From: Microbaculum marinum
GTDB lineage: Bacteria; Pseudomonadota; Alphaproteobacteria; Rhizobiales; Tepidamorphaceae
DNA: 64,000 nt
Reading direction: 5' to 3' (one strand)
Assembly: GCF_042646165.1 (NCBI RefSeq)
Contig: NZ_JBHRTC010000023.1
The position numbers were made by a program, and so were the translations under genes. The notes beneath the pieces were generated by a model, which was not told the DNA's origin, searched no databases, and saw only the letters and a list, made by a program, of their open reading frames with translations. Of this stretch, positions 47,188-54,398 are shown in pieces (the first letter of the stretch is position 1; every line of letters begins with the position of its first letter).

Positions 47188-47973
47188 CTAGCGGCCGCCG
47201 GGCTTTACCGACGCGACAACCGCGTCGATCGGCTGCTCGTCATCCAGGCCCGCTAGGTCAAATCCGCGTTTGAAATCGGTGAAGTGCTTGCGCATCCAGC
47301 GTTCGGCGGCATCACCGTCGCGGGCGCAGAGGGCGTCGAACACCCCCGCATGCGCCTCCAGCAACCGGCCGGGCGCCTGCGGCAAGGCGTCGACAATGGC
47401 GCTCATGGCGGAGCGGCACAGCAGGATGGTCGGCTCCTGCGTCAGCAGCATCGCTTCGTTCCCGGTCGCTCGCGCCACGAGGATGTGAAACTCGATATCC
47501 TCGTCGACCAGGCTCCTGCCGCTGTCGATCGCCTGCCGGGTCTGCCTGACATTCCGGTCGACGCCGGCCAGGTCTTCCTCGCCGATGCGTTCGGCCGCCA
47601 TGCGGGCGATGGCGGGTTCGAGGGTCATCGAGATTTCCCATAGCTCGCGGAAGGAGACGCGGCGCAGGATCAGGGCCCGCTGCTCGCGTGAGCCCAGTTC
47701 ATCGTAGCGAGGCAGCGCGACGAAGAGCCGCCGTCCCGCCTTGCGCTTGACCAGCCCGCGCTGCTCGAGCAGGCGGATGCCCTCCCGCACCGTCGAGCGA
47801 TTGACCCCGAAGTCCTCGGCCATCTGGGTTTCTGTCGGCAGCTTGTCGCCGAACTGCAACTGGCCGTCCATGATGCGCTGTTCGATGGCGTTGGAAACCA
47901 CCCGGTAGGCCGGCAGGATATCGAGCTTGTCGAAAATGCGCTTCGCGGGATGACGGTCCGTCTGGAGCATCAT
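47188..47973 (-). CDS. GntR-family regulator (FadR/FCD subfamily) of Liv system 2
   Basis: 261 residues. Winged HTH at about 25-90 (KLPTETQMAEDFGVNRSTVR) and FCD domain (about 105-235) with the DIEFHILVARATGNEAM helix holding metal/ligand His and Asp. It probably responds to a small acid or sugar acid. Two related palindromes lie upstream (48114-48130, 48233-48249). The ATG at 47973 is picked over a TTG at 47991; neither has a strong ribosome site. It points into the binding-protein and liv genes, so it is likely auto-regulated with them. Confidence 0.88.
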   Translation of the reverse strand: MMLQTDRHPAKRIFDKLDILPAYRVVSNAIEQRIMDGQLQFGDKLPTETQMAEDFGVNRSTVREGIRLLEQRGLVKRKAGRRLFVALPRYDELGSREQRALILRRVSFRELWEISMTLEPAIARMAAERIGEEDLAGVDRNVRQTRQAIDSGRSLVDEDIEFHILVARATGNEAMLLTQEPTILLCRSAMSAIVDALPQAPGRLLEAHAGVFDALCARDGDAAERWMRKHFTDFKRGFDLAGLDDEQPIDAVVASVKPGGR

Positions 47974-48113
47974 CGGCAGCGCCCGCCGCAACCGGCACAG
48001 GCCCGTCGGTCGCGGTCAATTCGCGGCGTCCATCGCCACATCCCTCCCAAACCCCTTCTTTCCTGCGAAGACATGCGATCACCAGCACGCGCATCCGCAA
48101 GGCAGGTCTTATT

Positions 48114-48130
48114 GGTTTTCCCGACAAACC
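48114..48130. promoter_or_regulatory. GntR-type operator candidate (imperfect)
   Basis: GGTTTTCC-C-GACAAACC is a 17-bp palindrome with two mismatched pairs, upstream of the FCD regulator gene. It shares the GACAAAC half-site with the perfect palindrome at 48233-48249. Confidence 0.5.
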
Positions 48131-48232
48131 ATATTACGTCGCCCGGTAGAGTCAATTTCTAAATCCCGGCGTTTCAATTCAACAGGTTACCGAGTTCTTC
48201 GGGAGGGATTTCCACACTTCTTCCGTCTTGCC

Positions 48233-48249
48233 CGTTTGTCCGACAAACG
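48233..48249. promoter_or_regulatory. GntR-type operator candidate (perfect 17-bp palindrome)
   Basis: CGTTTGTC-C-GACAAACG is a perfect palindrome with 8-bp arms. Symmetry and the TTGTCnGACAA core suit an FCD-type GntR protein. It lies between the divergent regulator (47973) and PmoA-like gene (48584) and so may control both. Confidence 0.68.
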
Positions 48250-48583
48250 CATCTTCCATCTACTGCGCGCCCTTGAACTCGAGCGGGACGAAGCATTCGA
48301 CACGTCCGTGCCCCTGCGGGCGCGCGAAGCCCTCCCTCGGCACAGCGGAATGCGGATCGAGGGATCCGGGCGGCCACGTCGACGGCCGCCTTGCAAGCCG
48401 CCATCCGAGCGGGGATCATGACGCGACATCGCCGGCACAGGGCCCGGTCCCAAGACAACAAGGCGACGGCAGGATCAGGAGGAGCACGCCCTTGACGATC
48501 GACGCATCCCGTCTGCTCCGCGCGGCGCCAGCGACAAACGCCTTCCGACCTCAACATTCGCGTGGCGCGGCGAAGGTCGGGCC

Positions 48584-49516
48584 GTGACGGCCGGCCCGTT
48601 CACGTTTTCAGCCGACCGGCTCGCCCTGCCCCGCGGCGCATGGGCAAGCGGGGAGCGTCAGGTCCTGCGGCATCGGGGCCGGCCCGTGCTGGCCCTGAGC
48701 CAGGGACGGCAGCGCGCTTACGTGTATCCCCTCTACACGCCGCTCGGCTTCCCCGTCACTTCGGAAGCGCCGGCCGACCATCCGCATCACAACTCGCTCT
48801 GGATCGCCTCGGATCACGTCACCTGCATGATGCCGGCCGCCGACGGCCTGCTCGAGGAATACACCTACGGCTTCTACGTCAACGAGACGTTCCAGGGTCG
48901 CGCGCCCGGGCGCATCCTCATGACCGCCGCCCGAGGCGAACCCACCGGACGCTCCGGCTACCGGCTGACGCAGTCGCTGGAGTGGCGCGGCCCCCCGGAG
49001 TGGGCGGCACCGGAGGGACGCGTCGCGGCGACCGAGACCCGACTCCTCGACGTCTCGGTCGAAACCGACACAATGGTGGTCGACGTCACCTCCCGCCTCG
49101 CAGCCGCCGACTGGGACGTCCGGTTGGGTCCGACCCGGCATTCATATTTCAATCTGCGCGTCGCCGAATCGATCGCCGTCACGTCCGGTGGCCGCCTGAG
49201 CGACGATCGCGGGCGCGACGGCGGCGGCGCGATCACCGGCAGCAACGCTGCCTGGGTCGACTATTCGGGGCCCGTGGGCGGCGGCCATGTCGCCGGGGTC
49301 AGCGTCTGCCCGCATCCGGCCGACCATGCCGACCTGGCCTGGTTCGTCACCGACTGGGGCGTGGTGACCGTCGGGCCGTTCCGCAACGAGCGCCGTGAAA
49401 TCCGGCGCGGCGAAACGACGACGCTCCGCTACCGCGTACTCGTCCATGACGGGGATGCGGACACGGCCCGGGTCGCGGACCGCCTGTCCGGCTACCTGGC
49501 GAAGGGCGGCAGGTGA
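48584..49516 (+). CDS. PmoA-like family protein (DUF6807)
   Basis: 310 residues from a GTG at 48584. The family mark HPHHNSLW is at 66-73, with SDHVT soon after and a second His-rich strand GPTRHSYFNLRV. The beta-rich sequence resembles sugar-mutarotase-type sandwiches. The family name derives from a misannotation; it is not a methane monooxygenase subunit. Members often sit in carbohydrate or sugar-acid gene clusters with Gfo/Idh enzymes and have no settled function. It converges with the FAH-family gene, 12 bp between stops. Confidence 0.78.
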   Translation: MTAGPFTFSADRLALPRGAWASGERQVLRHRGRPVLALSQGRQRAYVYPLYTPLGFPVTSEAPADHPHHNSLWIASDHVTCMMPAADGLLEEYTYGFYVNETFQGRAPGRILMTAARGEPTGRSGYRLTQSLEWRGPPEWAAPEGRVAATETRLLDVSVETDTMVVDVTSRLAAADWDVRLGPTRHSYFNLRVAESIAVTSGGRLSDDRGRDGGGAITGSNAAWVDYSGPVGGGHVAGVSVCPHPADHADLAWFVTDWGVVTVGPFRNERREIRRGETTTLRYRVLVHDGDADTARVADRLSGYLAKGGR

Positions 49517-49528
49517 TCCGTCAGATAC

Positions 49529-50368
49529 TCACGACGGTTCCGCGATCACCGGATTGCGCAACTTGCCGATACCCTCGACCTCGATCTCGACGGTGTCTCC
49601 GGGCTTCAGGAAGATCGGAGGCTTGCGGACGAACCCGACGCCTTCCGGGGTCCCCGTCGAGATGACATCACCGGGCGACAGCGGCGTGAAAGCGGAAATG
49701 TAGGAAATGATCTCCGGGATGTCGAAGATGAGATCGGAGGTGTTGCCGTTCTGAAGCTCCTGCCCGTTGATGAGGGTGCGCAGCTGCAGCCTGCCGGGAT
49801 CGGGGATGGCGTCGGCGGTCACCAGCCAGGGGCCGAAACCGCCGGTCGCGTGGAAGTTCTTTCCGGCGGCGAGCGAGTGCTTCATCTGGTAGTCCCGCAC
49901 CGAGCCGTCGTTGAAGCAGGCGTAGCCGGCAACGTGGGCCAACGCATCCTCGCGGGCGATGTGACGCCCGCCCTTCCCGATGACGAGGGCGAGCTCGCAC
50001 TCGTAGTCCAGCTCCGATGATACGCTCGGGACGACCATCGGCTCGTCGTGCGCGACGAGCGTGTCGGTGACCCGGACGAACAGCGTGGGATACTCCGGCA
50101 TCGGCGCCCCGCTCTCGGCCAGGTGCTTGCCGTAGTTGAGGCCGATGCAGATGATCTTGCCGGGGTCCGGAACCGGCGGCAGCAATCGAACGTCGTCGAG
50201 CGGGAAATCCGCGCCTCGGTCTCCGGCGGCGGCGGCGATGTCCGCAAGGCCGCCGGCTTCCAGCGCGGCCCGCAGGCTTGGAAACGTCCCCGTCATGTCG
50301 ACGACGCCGTCGTCGCCGAGCACGCCCCATCCGTTCGCCGTCCCGCGCGAATAACTGATCAGTTTCAT
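49529..50368 (-). CDS. Fumarylacetoacetate hydrolase-family protein
   Basis: 279 residues. FAH fold with KIICIGLNYGKHLAESG (about 70-86), metal ligands in SSELDYECELALVIGKGG (Glu-x-Glu about 116-120) and the LSPGDVISTGTPEGVGF region (about 232-248). Members hydrolyse or isomerise 2,4-dioxo acids (acylpyruvases, 2-keto-3-deoxy-fuconate lyase pathway enzymes, homoprotocatechuate isomerases). With the PmoA-like protein and FCD regulator beside it, a sugar-acid or aromatic-acid path is likely. Start at 50368 gives the family N-terminus (KLISYSRG); the longer frame is rejected. Confidence 0.87.
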   Translation of the reverse strand: MKLISYSRGTANGWGVLGDDGVVDMTGTFPSLRAALEAGGLADIAAAAGDRGADFPLDDVRLLPPVPDPGKIICIGLNYGKHLAESGAPMPEYPTLFVRVTDTLVAHDEPMVVPSVSSELDYECELALVIGKGGRHIAREDALAHVAGYACFNDGSVRDYQMKHSLAAGKNFHATGGFGPWLVTADAIPDPGRLQLRTLINGQELQNGNTSDLIFDIPEIISYISAFTPLSPGDVISTGTPEGVGFVRKPPIFLKPGDTVEIEVEGIGKLRNPVIAEPS

Positions 50369-50616
50369 GGCCCCTGCGTCTCCCCTTGTGTTGTATGCCG
50401 GCACAGCCTTACGGCAGGAACGCCCGGTGCGACAAGACCGGCGCGCGACCCGGTTCACCCGCATATGGCAGTGTCTCGGCGTCGACCGTGCTGCTCACGC
50501 GCCGAGCGCGATCGCGGCCGCGCGATCTGCGTCTCCGTTGTCTCCTGTATCCGGAAGTCAACCGGTGTCGGCGTGGCTGGAGGAGACGGACGCTGAGTGA
50601 CCAGCAGGAGAGCGGG

Positions 50617-50641
50617 GGAACTTCTTCCGTCGTTTCCCGTT
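50617..50641 (+). promoter_or_regulatory. EcfG-type (general stress sigma factor) promoter of the oxidase operon
   Basis: GGAAC (50617-50621), 16 bp, then CGTT (50638-50641): an exact match to the published EcfG consensus GGAAC-N16/17-CGTT. It ends only 8 nt before the ATG at 50650, so the transcript may start at or next to the start codon (leaderless). Confidence 0.68.
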
Positions 50642-50649
50642 GAGATCCA

Positions 50650-51222
50650 ATGTCGGACGCGTTTGGCCACGTGACCCAGCACATGGCTTTGCACATCGTG
50701 ACGATGAATGTCGCCGCGCCGCTTGCCGCGCTTTTCCTTCGCAATATCCAGATCAGACCTTTGGACATGCTCGCCGGCTGGCTCGCCCCTGCCGCAGTCT
50801 TCCAGTTGGCGCTGCTGTGGCTCATGCATGTTCCCGCAGTGTTTGAACAGATTTCCCGTTCACCGGCGATCTCCGCCACCACGCATGTCGCCCTGCTGGC
50901 GAGCGCCTTCGTCTTCTGGCGAGAAGTGATCCGCCTGGCTCCGACCTCTCCGTGGCGGCCGATCGGAGCGCTGCTGATCACCGGCAAGATCGTCTGCCTG
51001 CTCGGGGTGCTGCTGTTGTTCGCCGGACGGCCGCTCTACGCCCTGCCCCATGCTCAGGGTCCGGAGCTCTCCGGTCTCGCCGACCAGCAGCTCGCCGGGC
51101 TGCTCATGCTGATCGGCTGCCCCCTGACTTACGTTTTCGGCGCGACGATTGTAGCGTCCCGATGGCTGCTGCGCATGGACCGCCCTGACCTGGCGCCGCG
51201 CACCGGCACCGGGGCGGCCTGA
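50650..51222 (+). CDS. CtaG-type cytochrome c oxidase assembly membrane protein
   Basis: 190 residues with about 5 membrane helices. The N-terminal GHVTQHMALHIVTMNVAAPL (about 6-25) matches the His/Met pattern of the caa3_CtaG family, thought to help insert copper during oxidase assembly. First gene of the oxidase operon; ends 3 bp before the cytochrome c gene. There is no ribosome site before the ATG, which agrees with a leaderless start from the promoter at 50617. Downstream in-frame ATGs would remove the conserved His residues. Confidence 0.8.
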   Translation: MSDAFGHVTQHMALHIVTMNVAAPLAALFLRNIQIRPLDMLAGWLAPAAVFQLALLWLMHVPAVFEQISRSPAISATTHVALLASAFVFWREVIRLAPTSPWRPIGALLITGKIVCLLGVLLLFAGRPLYALPHAQGPELSGLADQQLAGLLMLIGCPLTYVFGATIVASRWLLRMDRPDLAPRTGTGAA

Positions 51223-51225
51223 GCG

Positions 51226-52347
51226 ATGCCGCATTTGCGACAGCTCCGTTTGGCGCGTGGCGCGGTCTGGCTTGCGATCTTCGTCTCGTTCGGCGTCCTC
51301 GCCGGGGTCGTTTTCATTGCAAGCGGGGCCTACAACGTTGCCGCGAACGAGCGACACTTCAACATAACGGAATCTCTCATCACCTTCGCCCTCGACCGGT
51401 CCGTCTCCGTGCGGGGCGAGCGGCGCTCGGTTCCAGATCTCGATGACCCTGGCCTGGTGCGGCTTGGCGCTTTGCACTTCGAGAACGGCTGCGCCGCCTG
51501 TCACGGCCGGCCCGGCAGGCCGGCATCGCCCATCGTGCAGGGGATGTATCCCTCTCCGCCACCGCTCGATGGTGCGGCCCGGGAGTGGAGCGTTCCGGAA
51601 CTGGGCTGGATCGTCCACAACGGATTGAAGATGACCGGGATGCCGGCCTGGCCGGGAAAGGGTCGCGAAGACGAAGTCTGGCCGGTGGTCGCCTTCATCA
51701 TGGCGATCCCGGAAATCGATGCGGCGGAATATGACACGCTCACAGGCCCCGTCGCGCACGGGAAATCACTGCCGATACGAGACCCGGAAACCATGGCGGA
51801 GTTCTGCGAGGCCTGTCACGGCAGCGCGGAGTCCCCGCCCGCGAGCGCGCTTGCGCCGCCGCTGACGAACCAATCGCCCGAATACCTCTACCGCTCGCTC
51901 GAGGAGTATCGGGCCGGCCTGCGCCAGAGCGGCATGATGGAGCCCATCGCGGCGGAACTGTCGGACGACCAGATGCGCGCGCTCGCCATGCGTCTCGGCG
52001 GCCCGCCTGGCGCGGTGAAGCCACCGCCTATCCCCGCGGGTCGGCTTTCGCCTGGCGCCGAGCTTGCCTGGCGCGGCGATCCGGCCCGCGACTTGCCGTC
52101 CTGCTTCGGCTGCCACGGCGAGCGCGCCGGACCGGACTTCCCGCGCCTGCAAGGTCTTTCAGGGCGCTACGTGGCAAACCAGCTGGAGCTGTTCCGCAAC
52201 GGTGTCCGTGGCCTCTCGGCACAGGGGCGGGTCATGGCGCATGTCGCCGGGCGCCTGTCGGACGACGATATGGAGGCGGTTGCCGAGTATATCGGCAGAC
52301 TTAATCGCCAGGAGGACCTGGCGGCTGCATCGGCGAGGGCGCAATGA
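51226..52347 (+). CDS. Membrane-anchored c-type cytochrome with three haem sites
   Basis: 373 residues. An uncleaved or weakly cleaved N-terminal helix (about 12-35) anchors it. Three CxxCH sites are seen: CAACH at 89-93, CEACH at 194-198 and CFGCH at 293-297. The sequence reads as one domain of class I type followed by two tandem domains of the cytochrome c553/c4 type. It may carry electrons from the bc1 complex or a cytochrome c to the oxidase. Its stop overlaps the subunit II start (ATGA). Triple-haem forms of this sort are common in alternative oxidase clusters. Confidence 0.88.
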   Translation: MPHLRQLRLARGAVWLAIFVSFGVLAGVVFIASGAYNVAANERHFNITESLITFALDRSVSVRGERRSVPDLDDPGLVRLGALHFENGCAACHGRPGRPASPIVQGMYPSPPPLDGAAREWSVPELGWIVHNGLKMTGMPAWPGKGREDEVWPVVAFIMAIPEIDAAEYDTLTGPVAHGKSLPIRDPETMAEFCEACHGSAESPPASALAPPLTNQSPEYLYRSLEEYRAGLRQSGMMEPIAAELSDDQMRALAMRLGGPPGAVKPPPIPAGRLSPGAELAWRGDPARDLPSCFGCHGERAGPDFPRLQGLSGRYVANQLELFRNGVRGLSAQGRVMAHVAGRLSDDDMEAVAEYIGRLNRQEDLAAASARAQ

Positions 52348-53333
52348 CTCCGAGGCGCGTTGGACAGGTCTTCGCACTTGCCGTGGCGCTCCCGGGCTGC
52401 AGCGGCGTCCAGTCGGCGCTGTCGCCCTCGGGTCGCGAGGCGCTCGATATCGATCCGCTGTTCTGGACGGTGACCGCCATCGCCGCGGCGGTCACATTGC
52501 TGGTCACCGTCCTCGTCGGACTTGCCATCTATGGGCCGAGGAGCTGGCGCGAGAGGCTCAGCGGCGACTGGATCATCGTCGGCGGCGGCATCGTGTTCCC
52601 CGTCGTCGTACTGACCCTACTGCTCGTCTACGGCTTCGTCGTCATGCAGGCGGGCGCAACGCGCGCGGCACTCGCGGAAGGCCCGGGCACGACCATCGTC
52701 GGCAAGCGCTGGTGGTGGAAAGTCGTCTACGAGACACCCGATGGCCGCGAAATCGTCAGCGCCAACGAACTGCGCATCCCGGTCGGTCGCGCCACGCCGT
52801 TGCGGCTGATAACGACCGACGTCATACACAGCTTCTGGGCGCCGAGGCTCGCGGGCAAGCTCGACATGATTCCCGGCCGCACCAACGTGCTCACCGTAGA
52901 ACCGACTGAGGCCGGCATCTCCCGCGGCCAGTGTGCCGAATACTGCGGCGGCGCGCATGCGCTGATGTCGTTCTTCGTGATCGCCATGCCGGCGGAGGAG
53001 TACGACGCCTGGCTCGAGGCCGAGGCGCAGCCAGCGCGCGAGCCGCGGGATGAGTCGCTTGCCGCCGGACTCGATCTCTTCCTCTCCAACGGATGCGGGG
53101 CCTGCCACACGATACGCGGAACGCCGGCGGCAGGCGTCGTGGGTCCCGACCTCACCCACCTCGGCAGCCGGCATTCGCTTGCCGCGGCCACGTTGCCGAA
53201 CAATGCCGAGGCGATCGCCAACTGGATTGCGGACAACCAGCACATCAAGCCCGCGAATCTGATGCCGGAATACGACTATCTGGGCGCGGACGAGTTGGCT
53301 TCGATCTCCTCCTATCTCGCGAGCCTGGAGTAG
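52344..53333 (+). CDS. ctaC: Cytochrome c oxidase subunit II with fused cytochrome c (caa3 type)
   Basis: 329 residues: signal or lipoprotein-like N-terminus (LPGCSG), two membrane helices (about 38-62 and 78-100), a CuA cupredoxin domain (VIHSFWAPR; CAEYCGGAHALM, about 192-203, holding both Cys, Glu, His and Met ligands) and a C-terminal cytochrome c (CGACH, about 250-254, with axial Met in NLMPEYDY). This is the caa3 layout, where subunit II carries its own haem. The next gene is not subunit I but a cation exchanger 3 bp downstream, which is unusual. Confidence 0.93.
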   Translation: MTPRRVGQVFALAVALPGCSGVQSALSPSGREALDIDPLFWTVTAIAAAVTLLVTVLVGLAIYGPRSWRERLSGDWIIVGGGIVFPVVVLTLLLVYGFVVMQAGATRAALAEGPGTTIVGKRWWWKVVYETPDGREIVSANELRIPVGRATPLRLITTDVIHSFWAPRLAGKLDMIPGRTNVLTVEPTEAGISRGQCAEYCGGAHALMSFFVIAMPAEEYDAWLEAEAQPAREPRDESLAAGLDLFLSNGCGACHTIRGTPAAGVVGPDLTHLGSRHSLAAATLPNNAEAIANWIADNQHIKPANLMPEYDYLGADELASISSYLASLE

Positions 53334-53336
53334 GCC

Positions 53337-54398
53337 ATGGTCGACTTTGCCGGTCTCGGCCTCTTCTCGAATCTCGGCCTGTTTGCCGTTGCCGCTGTCG
53401 TCGTCTGGTTCGCCGGCACTAGGCTCGCGGAATATGCCCACCAGATCAGCAAGGTCACCGGCCTCGGACAGGCCATCGTCGGCATTGTCGTGCTGGCCGG
53501 CGTGACTTCGCTTCCCGAGATCGCAGTCACCGCGACCGCATCCCTTGCCGGCGACTCAGTCCTGGCGGTCAACAACATCTTCGGCTCGATTGCGATGCAG
53601 GTGGCGCTGCTGGCGATCGTCGATGCCGTTGTCGGCCGCGATGCGCTGACCTCGGTCGTGCCCGACCCGATCGTGATGCTGGAGGGCAACCTCAACATGA
53701 TCCTCATCACCTTCGCGGCGATGGCGATGACGGTCGGAGACATCGCGTTCCTGGGCGCCGGATTGTGGTCGTGGAGTTGTCTTGCGGGCTATCTCGGATG
53801 CGTCTGGATCCTCTCCCGGTCCGACGGCCACCGGTCGTGGCTCGCCGCCTATGACGGCAAAGTAGACAGCCGGCTTATCCGGCAGCAGATGGAGCGGGAG
53901 GACAGCGCCGCCGATCCAGCAAGCAACCTCATGCTGGCCGTCAAGACGGCGGGTGTCGCCGCCGCCATCCTGGTTGCCGGCTTCGTACTCGCGCGCACCG
54001 GCGGCGCCATCGCCGAGAAGAGCGGCCTCGGCCAGAGCCTGGTCGGGTTCGTGCTCGTCGCTCTTGCCACGTCGCTGCCGGAGCTGAGCGCGGCCATCGG
54101 CGCGGCGCGGCAGCGCCTCTACGCCATGGCGATCTCGGATATTCTCGGCACCAACCTGATCAATGTCGGGCTGGTCTTCCTCGCCGACATTCTCGATTCC
54201 GGGGAGCCGATCTTCAACCGCGTCGACCGCTTCGCCGCCGCCGGCGCGCTGCTGTGCGTCATGCTGACGGGTGTCTTCATGGCAGGGCTGAGCGAGCGTC
54301 GCGACAAGGCATGGATGCGCATGGGCTACGATTCGATCATCGTCGCCGTGCTCTATGTGGCGGGCATCGCGCTGCTCTATACGATGAGGCCCGTTTGA
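53337..54398 (+). CDS. CaCA-family cation (Na+/Ca2+-type) exchanger
   Basis: 353 residues with about 10 membrane helices in two inverted halves. Both alpha repeats are present: GVTSLPEIAVTATAS (about 60-74) and LATSLPELSAAIGAA (about 241-255), each with the Glu that binds the cation, followed by NIFGSIAMQV and DILGTNLINV. CaCA exchangers move Ca2+ or another cation against Na+ or H+. The gene fits exactly between the oxidase subunit II and subunit I genes (3 bp and 1-bp overlap), so it is transcribed and translated with the oxidase. The loop around 165-190 is charged. Ion specificity cannot be read from sequence. Confidence 0.9.
   Translation: MVDFAGLGLFSNLGLFAVAAVVVWFAGTRLAEYAHQISKVTGLGQAIVGIVVLAGVTSLPEIAVTATASLAGDSVLAVNNIFGSIAMQVALLAIVDAVVGRDALTSVVPDPIVMLEGNLNMILITFAAMAMTVGDIAFLGAGLWSWSCLAGYLGCVWILSRSDGHRSWLAAYDGKVDSRLIRQQMEREDSAADPASNLMLAVKTAGVAAAILVAGFVLARTGGAIAEKSGLGQSLVGFVLVALATSLPELSAAIGAARQRLYAMAISDILGTNLINVGLVFLADILDSGEPIFNRVDRFAAAGALLCVMLTGVFMAGLSERRDKAWMRMGYDSIIVAVLYVAGIALLYTMRPV

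Larger units (their letters stand above)
47974..48583. other. 610-bp non-coding control region between divergent units
   Basis: No convincing gene is seen. It holds the two GntR-type palindromes (48114-48130 and 48233-48249), spaced 119 bp centre to centre, and an AT-richer stretch (about 48110-48190) that would fit promoters for the regulator/Liv operon (minus). The 330 bp between the second palindrome and the PmoA-like gene are GC-rich with nothing recognisable. Confidence 0.5.

Noticed and set aside
48174..48557. Possible small genes in the 610-bp control region
   Set aside because: The frames overlap the perfect GntR palindrome, lack ribosome sites and are Arg/Pro/Gly-rich like shadows.
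48584..49516. Methane monooxygenase subunit (from the name PmoA)
   Set aside because: The protein is soluble, lacks membrane helices and carries the DUF6807 HPHHNSLW motif; the family name is misleading.
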